A stretch of DNA of 64,000 bases from Denitromonas sp. GTDB taxonomy: Bacteria; Pseudomonadota; Gammaproteobacteria; Burkholderiales; Rhodocyclaceae. Under the pieces are notes generated by a model. That model worked only from the letters and a program-made list of their open reading frames with translations, had not been told where the DNA came from and did no database searches. A program made the translations under genes and the position numbers. Positions 36,330 through 44,093 of the stretch are shown piece by piece. The DNA lies in NCBI RefSeq assembly GCF_034676725.1, contig NZ_JAUCBR010000004.1, positions 2,804,001 to 2,868,000 on the forward strand, written 5' to 3'. Numbering within the stretch: the first letter of the stretch is position 1; each line of letters begins with the position of its first letter.

Positions 36330-36371
36330 TCGGCGCGGGGTGATCCGCCGTCTGTCGGCGGCGCTCGTCGG

Positions 36372-36387
36372 TAGTTCTTTCGGACTA
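36372..36387. promoter_or_regulatory. Candidate operator, site 4 (TAGTTCTTTCGGACTA)
   Basis: The best copy of the palindrome, extended outward to CGTCGGTAGT and ACTACCGACG (10-bp arms, 8-nt centre, 36367-36392). It ends 73 nt before the ATG of the ExbB fusion gene, matching the spacing at site 1. No T-run follows, so a terminator for the adhesin gene is less likely, though not excluded. Confidence 0.5.
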
Positions 36388-36460
36388 CCGACGAGGCGTC
36401 CCGGATGCCCGCCTGCTTAACACGCCACGACCAACATGACGGGCTGAGTCCGGAGCCCGA

Positions 36461-38149
36461 ATGACCATGAAGAAACTGTTTGCCCTTGTCCTCGCCCTGG
36501 CGCTGCCGCTGAGTGCACATGCGTGGTGGAACGAAGCGTGGACCGCGCGCCGTGCGGTGGTCATCGACACCACCGCCGAGACCGGCGTGGCGCTGCCGGC
36601 GGCGTCGATGGCGACGGTTCCGGTGCGCCTGCACAGCGGCAATTTCGATTTCCTCGGCGCGAAGCTCGACGGCAGCGATCTGCGCTTCATGGCGGCGGAC
36701 GACCTGACGCCGCTCAAGTTCCATATCGAACGCTATGACAGCACCGACGAGCTGGCGCTGGCCTGGGTGCAGGTGCCGCAGCTGGTGCCGCAGATGGCGA
36801 ACCAGAAGGTGTTCGTCTATTTCGGCAATGTTGGCGCGGCGGCCGAGCAGGACGCAGCGGGCAGCTACGACGCCAGCACCGCAGCGGTGTTCCACTTTGC
36901 GCAGGGTGACGCGCCGCCGGTCGATGCGAGCAAGCATGCCAACGTGGTGTCTGCACCGGTGGCGATCGAGCCCGCCGGGCTGCTCGGTGCCAGCGCACGC
37001 TTCGATGGCGCGCAGGCGATGGAGATTGCGCCGTCGGCTTCGCTGGCGCTGGATGGTGCGCGCGGGCTGACCGTGTCGATGTGGCTGCGCCCCGACGATG
37101 GGGTGACCGAGGGCACGCTCTACCAGCAGGACGGGGTACGCCTCGATCTGGCCGGCGGCACGCTGTTGCTGCGCACGCCGACCGGCGAGGTGACCGGTGG
37201 CGGCGTGGGCGCCGGGGCCTGGCACCACGTGGCGGTGAGCGTGGGCGGCGGCAAGGTGGTGTTCTACGTGGATGGCGACCAGGTGGCGGCGGGCGAGGCA
37301 CAGCTGCCCTTGCTGCAGGCGCCGGTGCGTATCGGCGAGGGCTTTGCCGGCCTGCTCGACGAACTGCAGATCAGCAACACCGTGCGCAGCGGCGACTGGG
37401 TGAAGCTGGCGGTGGCCGCGCAGGGGCCCGAGGGGCGCTTGCTGCGGGTGGTGGAGGACGCTGGCGAGGCGGCCGATGAGGGCGGGCATTCCTACTTTGG
37501 CGTGCTGGTCGATAACCTGACGGTCGACGCCTGGGTGGTGATCATCATCCTGATGGTGATGTTTGCGATCGCGCTGTTGGTGATGGTGGCCAAGGCGCAG
37601 TTCGTGGCCAAGGTGGATCGCCACAACCGTGCCTTCCTGCACCGCTTCCGCGAGGCGAAGGATGATTTTCTGTCGATTGCGCACGGCAAGACGCATGCGC
37701 ATTCGTCGCTGTACCGGCTGTATTCGGCGGGGGTGCACGAGGTCAACAAGCGGGTGGAGGATGGCCGCGAGCACCTGACCGGCGCTTCGCTCAATGCCAT
37801 CAAGGCCTCGGTCGATGCGCACCTGGTGCGCGAATCGCACCGCCTCAACGACAAGATGGTGTTGCTGACCATCGCCATCTCGGGCGGCCCCTTTCTCGGC
37901 CTGCTCGGCACGGTGGTGGGGGTGATGATCACCTTTGCGGCGATTGCGGCGGCCGGCGATGTGAACGTCAATGCCATCGCGCCGGGGATCGCCGCGGCGC
38001 TGCTGGCGACGGTGGCTGGCCTGGCGGTCGCCATCCCGGCGCTGTTTGGCTACAACTACCTGGCCGGGCGGATCAAGAACATCTCGGCGGACATGCACAT
38101 CTTCGTCGATGAGTTCATCACCCGCATCGCCGAAGTCTACGACCGCTAA
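36461..38149 (+). CDS. DUF2341-LamG-ExbB/TolQ fusion proton-channel protein
   Basis: 562 residues. The signal peptide MTMKKLFALVLALALPLSAH is followed by a DUF2341 domain (WWNEAWTARRAVVIDTTAET, VFVYFGNVGAAAEQD), then a LamG/concanavalin-like domain at about 170-320 (SMWLRPDDG, WHHVAVSVGGGKVVFYVDGD, ARFDGAQ). From about 360 comes the MotA/TolQ/ExbB channel: helix one VVIIILMVMFAIALLVMVA, helix two GPFLGLLGTVVGVMITFAAI and helix three IAAALLATVAGLAVAIPALF with the family's signature residues. It thus adds a large periplasmic carbohydrate-binding-like module to an ExbB motor. Two ExbD and a TonB follow with overlaps, so it is the stator of a TonB system. Confidence 0.88.
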   Translation: MTMKKLFALVLALALPLSAHAWWNEAWTARRAVVIDTTAETGVALPAASMATVPVRLHSGNFDFLGAKLDGSDLRFMAADDLTPLKFHIERYDSTDELALAWVQVPQLVPQMANQKVFVYFGNVGAAAEQDAAGSYDASTAAVFHFAQGDAPPVDASKHANVVSAPVAIEPAGLLGASARFDGAQAMEIAPSASLALDGARGLTVSMWLRPDDGVTEGTLYQQDGVRLDLAGGTLLLRTPTGEVTGGGVGAGAWHHVAVSVGGGKVVFYVDGDQVAAGEAQLPLLQAPVRIGEGFAGLLDELQISNTVRSGDWVKLAVAAQGPEGRLLRVVEDAGEAADEGGHSYFGVLVDNLTVDAWVVIIILMVMFAIALLVMVAKAQFVAKVDRHNRAFLHRFREAKDDFLSIAHGKTHAHSSLYRLYSAGVHEVNKRVEDGREHLTGASLNAIKASVDAHLVRESHRLNDKMVLLTIAISGGPFLGLLGTVVGVMITFAAIAAAGDVNVNAIAPGIAAALLATVAGLAVAIPALFGYNYLAGRIKNISADMHIFVDEFITRIAEVYDR

Positions 38150-38152
38150 GCC

Positions 38153-38560
38153 ATGTCCGCCGACATCCGCGAGGACAACCAGCCCTACGACGATATCAAC
38201 GTCACGCCGATGCTCGATCTGGCGTACGTGCTGCTGGTGGTGTTTATCATCCTGACCACCGCCTCGGTGCAGGGCATCAAGGTCGAATCGCCGCAGACCA
38301 CCGCGGCCGACAACCTGGCCAGGCCGCAGACCCGCGCCATCACCATCACCCGCGACGGCGATGTGTTTCTCGACGCCTACCCGGTCGACATGGCCCAGCT
38401 GGAGACCCGGCTGGCGCAGATGAAGGCGCTCAACCCGGCGCTGCCGGTGGTGCTCAAGGGCGACGCCAGCGCGCAGTACGACAAGGTGATGCTGGCGCTG
38501 GAGGTATGCAAGCGGCTGGGTATCACCGAGGTCGGCCTGGTCACCAAGCGGGCACAGTGA
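38153..38560 (+). CDS. ExbD/TolR family protein, first copy
   Basis: 135 residues starting 3 nt after the ExbB-fusion stop. It has the ExbD plan: a short cytoplasmic N-terminus (QPYDDINVTPMLDLAYVLLV) with the essential membrane Asp in MLDLAY, one helix, and a periplasmic domain (GDVFLDAYPVDMAQLETRLA). It couples proton flow through ExbB to TonB. Its stop overlaps the next start. Confidence 0.93.
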   Translation: MSADIREDNQPYDDINVTPMLDLAYVLLVVFIILTTASVQGIKVESPQTTAADNLARPQTRAITITRDGDVFLDAYPVDMAQLETRLAQMKALNPALPVVLKGDASAQYDKVMLALEVCKRLGITEVGLVTKRAQ

Positions 38561-38964
38561 TGCAGATCCAGAACGATACCCAACCCTACGACTCGATCAA
38601 CGTCACGCCGATGCTCGACTTGGCCTACGTGCTGCTGGTGGTGTTCATCATCATGACCACCGCCTCGGTGCAGGGCCTGACCATGAACCTGCCCAAGCCG
38701 AGCAACACGCCGAGCGAGGAAAAGCACGAAACCAAGATCGTGCAGATCTCGCCCGAGGGGCGTTTCATGATCAACGGCGTGGGCGTGACGCCGGCCGAGC
38801 TGGAAAGCCAGTTGCTCGCTGCCAAGGCGCGCGATCCCAAGCTGGCGGTGATGGTCAAGGGCGATCCGGCGACGCAATACGCCAAGGTGATCGAGGTGGT
38901 GGACCTGGTCAATCGTTTGCAGATCGATGGTCTCGGTCTGATCACCGCGCGGATTGGCACATGA
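38560..38964 (+). CDS. ExbD/TolR family protein, second copy
   Basis: 134 residues from an ATG sharing one base with the previous TGA. The membrane segment is nearly the same as in the first copy (INVTPMLDLAYVLLVVFIIM), Asp included, while the periplasmic half differs (EKHETKIVQISPEGRFMING). ExbD works as a dimer inside an ExbB pentamer, so a heterodimer of the two paralogues is plausible. The stop overlaps the tonB start (ATGA). Confidence 0.93.
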   Translation: MQIQNDTQPYDSINVTPMLDLAYVLLVVFIIMTTASVQGLTMNLPKPSNTPSEEKHETKIVQISPEGRFMINGVGVTPAELESQLLAAKARDPKLAVMVKGDPATQYAKVIEVVDLVNRLQIDGLGLITARIGT

Positions 38965-39653
38965 GCGGTCTGGCCGAAGAGGAACTCTTTGAGGCGCCGT
39001 GGCGCCGCCGTGCCCGTCAGCTTGCCCTGACGGCGGTGGTGGTGGCGCTGATCGGCGGGGCTGTGCTGTTGGTGCAGGGCCTGGGTGGCGATGCGCAGCG
39101 CCCGGCGCGGCAGGTGACCAAGATCACGATCATTCCCGACACGCCCCCGCCACCGCCGCCTCCACCGCCCAAGGAGCAGCCCAAGCCGGAGCCGAAGGAG
39201 GCGCCCAAGCAGGTCAAGCTGGATGCGCCCAAGCCGCAAGATGCGCCCAAGCCGCAGGAGGCCGAGCCGATCAAGATGGAAGGCGAGGCGGGGGATGGGC
39301 CGAGTCCGTTTGCCGCGGGTAACGTATCGCAGGACTACATCGGCGGCGATATCGGCGCTGGCAACAATGCCATGCAGTTCGCCTTCTACACCCGGATGCT
39401 GCAGCGCCATCTGCAGCAGGCGTTGGCGCGTCGCGCCGAGATCAAGCGGATGGACTATCGCGTCAAGCTGCGTGTGTGGCTGGCGGGCGACGGCTCGATC
39501 CGCCGCGCCGAACTCATCGACAGCACCGGCCGCGCCGAGATGGACACGAAGCTGCGCACGGCCCTGACGGACTTGCCGCCGGTGTCCGAGCTGCCACCGG
39601 AAAAACTCCCCCAACCCATTTCCGTCCGGATCACCAATCGGGTGACCGGTTAA
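38961..39653 (+). CDS. TonB family energy-transducing protein
   Basis: 230 residues. One membrane helix at about 20-40 (LALTAVVVALIGGAVLLVQG) is followed by a polyproline run (nine Pro after PDT), a Lys/Pro/Glu-rich spacer (KEQPKPEPKEAPKQVKLDAP) and a TonB C-terminal domain (YRVKLRVWLAGDGSIRRAEL, ISVRITNRV). It links ExbBD to an outer-membrane partner. No TonB-dependent receptor is in the window. The neighbouring porin, TpsB/TpsA pair and PstS-like protein are the local candidates for what is energised. Confidence 0.9.
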   Translation: MSGLAEEELFEAPWRRRARQLALTAVVVALIGGAVLLVQGLGGDAQRPARQVTKITIIPDTPPPPPPPPPKEQPKPEPKEAPKQVKLDAPKPQDAPKPQEAEPIKMEGEAGDGPSPFAAGNVSQDYIGGDIGAGNNAMQFAFYTRMLQRHLQQALARRAEIKRMDYRVKLRVWLAGDGSIRRAELIDSTGRAEMDTKLRTALTDLPPVSELPPEKLPQPISVRITNRVTG

Positions 39654-39671
39654 GGCCTGACGACGATAGCC

Positions 39672-41366
39672 ATGACCCAGATGAAATCCCTCCCCCTCGC
39701 GATCGCCCTGGCCCTGAGCTGCTCGGCCGCGTTCGCCGACGAGCGCCAATCGCTCGAGGCGCTGCAGCATACGACCATGAGCTTGATCGAAGTGCTGGTC
39801 GAAAATGGCGTGCTCAAGCGCGAGCAGGCCGATGCCATGGTGCAGGAGGCCGAGCGCCGCGCCGCTCAGGCGGTGGCGCACAAGGCGGCCGAGGCGCCGG
39901 CGGCGGGAACGGTGCGGATTCCCTACGTGCCGCAGATCGTGCGCGACCAGATCCGCGACGAGATCAAGCAAGAGGTGCTGGCCGAGGCCAGGGAAGACCG
40001 CTGGGCCGCGCCGAACGCCATCCCGGAATGGGTGTCGCGCATCCAGTGGGAGGGTGACGTGCGGCTGCGCTTCCAGTCGGACCGCTATGCCGACGACAAC
40101 ACGCCGGCGGCCAACTACGCCAATGCCCTCGGTGTGATGCCGGGCACGGGGGTACCGGCGGTGTCCGGTAGTGGCGCGCCCTATGTCACCCGAAACGCGG
40201 GTGCGGCGGAGGTGTCGGACAACGGCACCGCCATCGGCAATGTGACCGATGACGTCAATCGCTGGCGGGTGCGGGCGCGGCTGGGCGTGCTGGCCAGGCT
40301 GTCGAACAGCGTGAGTGCCGGTGTGCGAATGGCGACGGGCAACACCGGCGACCGCGTGTCCACCAACCAGACCCTGGGCCAGAATCTCAACAAATACACC
40401 TTCGTGCTCGATCGGGCCTATATCAACTACGCGCCCTTCGAGTGGCTCAAGCTGTCGGGTGGGCGGATCCCCAACCCGTGGTTTGCCACCGACCTGGTAT
40501 GGGACGACGATCTGAACTTCGAGGGCGTGGCGGCCACCGCCAGCTACTCGTTCAAAGGCGGGCGCATCAGCCCGTTCGTGACGGCAGGCTGGTTTCCGCT
40601 CCGTCCCGAAACGCCGGGGCAGCGCGAGGACCGTTCGTTGCAGGGCGTGCAGCTGGGCCTGAACCTCCGGGCCGCCGAGGATGTGCGCTTCCGCCTTGGC
40701 GTGGCGCAGTACGATTACCAGAACATCGAAGGGCGGGTCGACAACGCCTACACCCTGGGGGTCGGTGCCGGCGCGTCTTATGGTCAGTACGGTTACGAAA
40801 CGGGCTTGCGCGCCAAGGGCAATACCTTGTTTACCACCAACAGCAGCCTGGATGGCACCGCGTTCCCGGCGCAATCCGGCAGCAATCCGATCTGGGGCCT
40901 GGCCGCCAAATTCAAACCGCTGGTGCTGACCGCCACGGCGGATCTGGCGAGTTTCGACCCCGTGCATGTGATGGTGTCGGCCGAATACGTCAAGAACCTG
41001 GCGTTCGACCGCGACGAGATCTTCCGCCGAACCGGCCTGCGCATGAGCGATGGCAGCGATCGCGCCTACCTGCTGCGGCTGGCCGTCGGCATGCCGTCGA
41101 TCAAGGAGGTTGGCGACTGGAACGCCTCGCTGACCTACCGCAATGTCGGTTCGGATTCGGTGCTGGACGCCTTCACGGATTCCGACTTTGGACTCGGTGG
41201 CACCAACATGAAAGGCTACACGCTCAGCTTTGCCTACGGCCTCGACAACCGGACTTCACTGGGCCTGAAGTACAGCTCGGCCAGGACCGTGGATAGCCCG
41301 ACCTTGCTGCGGGGCGAGCAGTTCGGCGTCGACACCCTCCAGCTCGACCTCGCGGTCAAGTTCTGA
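39672..41366 (+). CDS. Putative outer-membrane porin
   Basis: 564 residues with signal peptide MTQMKSLPLAIALALSCSAA. A helical, acidic stretch after the signal (about 25-110, EALQHTTMSLIEVLVENGVL, EAERRAAQAVAHKAAE) precedes the barrel, beginning RIQWEGDVRLRFQSDRYADD and ending with a C-terminal Phe (LQLDLAVKF). This is the layout of the putative porin family with an N-terminal coiled coil or trimerisation segment. It is 18 nt after tonB and probably in the same operon. It may be the outer-membrane component that contacts TonB, but that is inference. Confidence 0.8.
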   Translation: MTQMKSLPLAIALALSCSAAFADERQSLEALQHTTMSLIEVLVENGVLKREQADAMVQEAERRAAQAVAHKAAEAPAAGTVRIPYVPQIVRDQIRDEIKQEVLAEAREDRWAAPNAIPEWVSRIQWEGDVRLRFQSDRYADDNTPAANYANALGVMPGTGVPAVSGSGAPYVTRNAGAAEVSDNGTAIGNVTDDVNRWRVRARLGVLARLSNSVSAGVRMATGNTGDRVSTNQTLGQNLNKYTFVLDRAYINYAPFEWLKLSGGRIPNPWFATDLVWDDDLNFEGVAATASYSFKGGRISPFVTAGWFPLRPETPGQREDRSLQGVQLGLNLRAAEDVRFRLGVAQYDYQNIEGRVDNAYTLGVGAGASYGQYGYETGLRAKGNTLFTTNSSLDGTAFPAQSGSNPIWGLAAKFKPLVLTATADLASFDPVHVMVSAEYVKNLAFDRDEIFRRTGLRMSDGSDRAYLLRLAVGMPSIKEVGDWNASLTYRNVGSDSVLDAFTDSDFGLGGTNMKGYTLSFAYGLDNRTSLGLKYSSARTVDSPTLLRGEQFGVDTLQLDLAVKF

Positions 41367-41371
41367 GGCGA

Positions 41372-42010
41372 ATGATCATGTTGCGACACGTTTTCCTGGC
41401 GGTGTGCATCGGCCTGTTGATGCCGCCCGTGCTTGCCCAAGGGTCGCCAGACGCCCAGCTGCGCCAGTTGCGGCTGCAAGTCAGGCAGGCCATGCAGGCG
41501 GCGCGCGATGCGCAGCAGGCAGCGGAGGCGGCGAAGGCTGACGCCGAGGCGGCACGCGCGCTACAGGCCGAGCTGCAGACGGCACTGGATGAGGCGGCCG
41601 GGCGACGGGACGTGGCCGCCGCATCGGCGTCGCGGCTGCAGCAGGATAAGGCCGCACTCGAAACGAGACTGGAGACAGCCGAAACGGCGCTGGCCGAGAC
41701 GCGCGGGCTGCTGGCGGCGGTGCGTGCCGAGTTGAATGCCCAGGTGGCCGGGCGGCGCACGGCCGAGGCGGGTTTGCGTGATACCGATGCGGCGCTGGCG
41801 ACCTGCCGGGCGCATAACGGCGAACTGGTGGGCGTGGCGGACGATCTGCTCACCGCCTACCAGAACAAGGGCGTGTTCGATGTGCTGGGGGAGGGCGAGC
41901 CTTTTACCGGCATCGGCCGGGTGCGTCTGGAAAACCTGCTGGAGACCTATCGCGACAAGGTGGATGCGGCGACGGAGCGCGTGGCGGAGTCGGCCTCGGC
42001 GGGGCATTGA
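41372..42010 (+). CDS. Exported coiled-coil protein
   Basis: 212 residues beginning MIMLRHVFLAVCIGLLMPPV with cleavage near VLAQ. Residues about 25-140 are a continuous Ala/Glu/Gln/Arg coiled coil (AARDAQQAAEAAKADAEAAR, LETRLETAETALAETRGLL). The C-terminal 60 residues form a small domain (NGELVGVADDLLTAYQNKGV, FTGIGRVRLENLLETYRDKV) also seen in proteins from other TonB/TPS clusters. It follows the porin by 5 nt and ends the operon at a strong terminator. A periplasmic spacer or adaptor role is possible. Confidence 0.8.
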   Translation: MIMLRHVFLAVCIGLLMPPVLAQGSPDAQLRQLRLQVRQAMQAARDAQQAAEAAKADAEAARALQAELQTALDEAAGRRDVAAASASRLQQDKAALETRLETAETALAETRGLLAAVRAELNAQVAGRRTAEAGLRDTDAALATCRAHNGELVGVADDLLTAYQNKGVFDVLGEGEPFTGIGRVRLENLLETYRDKVDAATERVAESASAGH

Positions 42011-42040
42011 CCGCCCCGGCGCGCGACGCCTGCGGCAACG

Positions 42041-42068
42041 AAAATGCCCGGCATGTGCCGGGCATTTT
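42041..42068. terminator. Bidirectional rho-independent terminator
   Basis: AAAATGCCCGGC (42041-42052), a 4-nt loop, then GCCGGGCATTTT. It serves both the porin/coiled-coil operon (plus) and the fumarase gene (minus). Confidence 0.9.
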
Positions 42069-42091
42069 GGTCTGCGTGTTGCCGGGGGCGA

Positions 42092-43624
42092 TCAGCTGGT
42101 CACGACCGGGATCTTGCCGATCTTGGCCTGCCACTGCTTCGGGCCGGTGTTGTGCACCGACTCGCCCGTGGCATCGACCGCCACGGTGACCGGCATGTCG
42201 ACCACGTCGAATTCGTAGATCGCTTCCATGCCCAGGTCGGCAAAGCCCACCACCTTGGAGGCCTTGATGGCCTTGGAGACCAGATAGGCCGAGCCGCCGA
42301 CGGCCATCAGGTAGGCGGCCTTGTTGTCACGGATGGCCTCGATGGCGATGCCGCCGCGCTCGGCCTTGCCGACCATGGCGATGAGGCCGGTCTGCTCGAG
42401 CATCATGCGGGTGAACTTGTCCATGCGCGTGGCGGTGGTGGGGCCGGCCGGGCCGACGACTTCGTCGCGCACCGGGTCGACCGGGCCGACGTAGTAGATG
42501 ACGCGGTTGGTGAAGTCCACCGGTAGCTTCTCGCCCTTGGCGAGCATGTCGGCAATGCGCTTGTGCGCCGCATCACGGCCGGTGAGCATCTTGCCGTTGA
42601 GCAGCAGCACCTGGCCGGGTTTCCACGAGGCGACCTGCTCGGGCGTCAGGGTGTTGAGGTCGACGCGGGTGGCGACCTCGGTGTCGGCCTGCCAGGTGAC
42701 GGCCGGCCAGTCTTCGAGGCGCGGCGCCTGCAGGTGGGCAGGGCCGGTGCCGTCGAGCACGAAGTGCACATGGCGGGTGGCGGCACAGTTGGGGATCATG
42801 GCGACCGGCAGCGAGGCGGCGTGGGTCGGGTAGTCGAGGATCTTGACGTCGAGCACGGTGGTCAAACCGCCCAGGCCCTGCGCGCCGATGCCCAGCGCGT
42901 TGACCTTGTCGAAGAGCTCGAGGCGCAGTTCTTCGACGCGGGTCAGCGCTTCGCCCTTGGCGGCGCGGGCCTGCAGTTCCTGGATGTCCACATGGCCCAT
43001 CAGCGATTCCTTGGCCAGCAGCATGGCCTTTTCCGGCGTGCCGCCGATGCCGATGCCGAGGATGCCCGGCGGGCACCAGCCGGCGCCCATGGTCGGGACG
43101 GTCTTGAGCACCCAGTCGACGATCGAGTCGGAGGGGTTGAGCATGACCATCTTGGACTTGTTTTCGGAGCCGCCGCCCTTGGCCGCACAGGTGATGTCGA
43201 CGGTGTCGCCCTCGACAATCTCGTAGTGCACCACGGCCGGGGTGTTGTCCTTGCTGTTCTTGCGCGCGCCGGCGGGGTCGAGCAGCACGGAGGCGCGCAG
43301 CTTGTTGTCGGGGTCGGTATAGGCGCGGCGCACGCCTTCGTTGACCATCTCCTGCACGCTCAGGGTGCTGTCCCAGCGCACGTTCATGCCCACCTTGAGG
43401 AAGACCACCGCAATGCCCGTGTCCTGGCAGATGGGGCGGTGCCCTTCGGCGCACATGCGGCTGTTGGTAAGGATCTGCGCGATGGCGTCCTTGGCGGCCG
43501 GCGATTCCTCGCGCTCATAGGCTTCGCCCAGTGCCTGGATGTAGTCCAGCGGGTGGTAGTAGCTGATGAACTGAAACGCGTCCGCGATGGACTGGATGAA
43601 GTCTTCCTGCTTGATTGTGCTCAT
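42092..43624 (-). CDS. Class I fumarate hydratase (iron-sulfur)
   Basis: 510 residues from ATG 43624, preceded by GGGAG; a start at 43639 would add five residues. It interconverts fumarate and malate in the TCA cycle using an oxygen-sensitive [4Fe-4S] cluster. The fused alpha/beta FumA/FumB plan is visible: CAEGHRPICQDTGIAVVF in the first half, AAKGGGSENKSKMVMLNPSD and GAGWCPPGILGIGIGGTPEK in the middle, and the beta domain with GKMLTGRDAAHKRIADML, YYVGPVDPVRDEVVGPAGPT and TRMDKFTRMMLEQ. All expected cluster cysteines are present. It converges on the porin operon and diverges from acs. Confidence 0.95.
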   Translation of the reverse strand: MSTIKQEDFIQSIADAFQFISYYHPLDYIQALGEAYEREESPAAKDAIAQILTNSRMCAEGHRPICQDTGIAVVFLKVGMNVRWDSTLSVQEMVNEGVRRAYTDPDNKLRASVLLDPAGARKNSKDNTPAVVHYEIVEGDTVDITCAAKGGGSENKSKMVMLNPSDSIVDWVLKTVPTMGAGWCPPGILGIGIGGTPEKAMLLAKESLMGHVDIQELQARAAKGEALTRVEELRLELFDKVNALGIGAQGLGGLTTVLDVKILDYPTHAASLPVAMIPNCAATRHVHFVLDGTGPAHLQAPRLEDWPAVTWQADTEVATRVDLNTLTPEQVASWKPGQVLLLNGKMLTGRDAAHKRIADMLAKGEKLPVDFTNRVIYYVGPVDPVRDEVVGPAGPTTATRMDKFTRMMLEQTGLIAMVGKAERGGIAIEAIRDNKAAYLMAVGGSAYLVSKAIKASKVVGFADLGMEAIYEFDVVDMPVTVAVDATGESVHNTGPKQWQAKIGKIPVVTS

Positions 43625-44093
43625 GGTGGGCTCCCTCACAGAGAAAGGCAGGTGCTGCGGGCTAGTGGTGTGCGTCGCAAAAATCGGAACATGAAAACAT
43701 GCCTTTTCGCCCGTGACGGCGCTGCGAACCCGCGCAACAGACGCCGCTGTTGCTGCGGCTCGCGCCTTGCCACGAACGAAAATCCATCGGTTTCATTCCG
43801 TTCCTCGATTTACCAGGCACACCACTCGGCAGCCCTGCCATGATGCGTCCACGGATCGTCCGGGCCGGCGTCGTGGCGTCGGCCGAGATTCTAACACCGC
43901 GCGGTGACGTGCTTCGTGTTGCAGTGCCACGCAGGTGTAAGTCCTGTGTAAGATAGATCTTCTTTAATGCGACCTGTTCTCGGTGGCAGGCTGTGTTGAA
44001 GCGTGTTGCCGATGGTAATGTCTGTTGATTGCTTCGCCGCAGGCTGGAGCAAGTAACCGAATTTCGATTCCGTGAATTGAGGAGAGGTGAGAG
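43625..44093. other. Divergent intergenic region between fumarase and acs
   Basis: 469 nt with no convincing gene. It must hold the promoters of both genes. The ribosome-binding site GGAGAGGTGAGAG lies just before acs. A short near-palindrome AAGATAGATCTTCTT is at about 43949-43963. I could not assign -35/-10 boxes or a sigma-54 site with confidence. Confidence 0.6.

Noticed and set aside
36367..36392. Intrinsic terminator of the adhesin gene
   Set aside because: The inverted repeat has no T-run and shares its core with three other intergenic sites, so an operator is the better reading.
35615..40967. Long minus-strand open frames (827 and 780 codons) across the ExbB/ExbD/TonB/porin genes
   Set aside because: Antisense to genes with conserved motifs; no ribosome-binding sites or domains.
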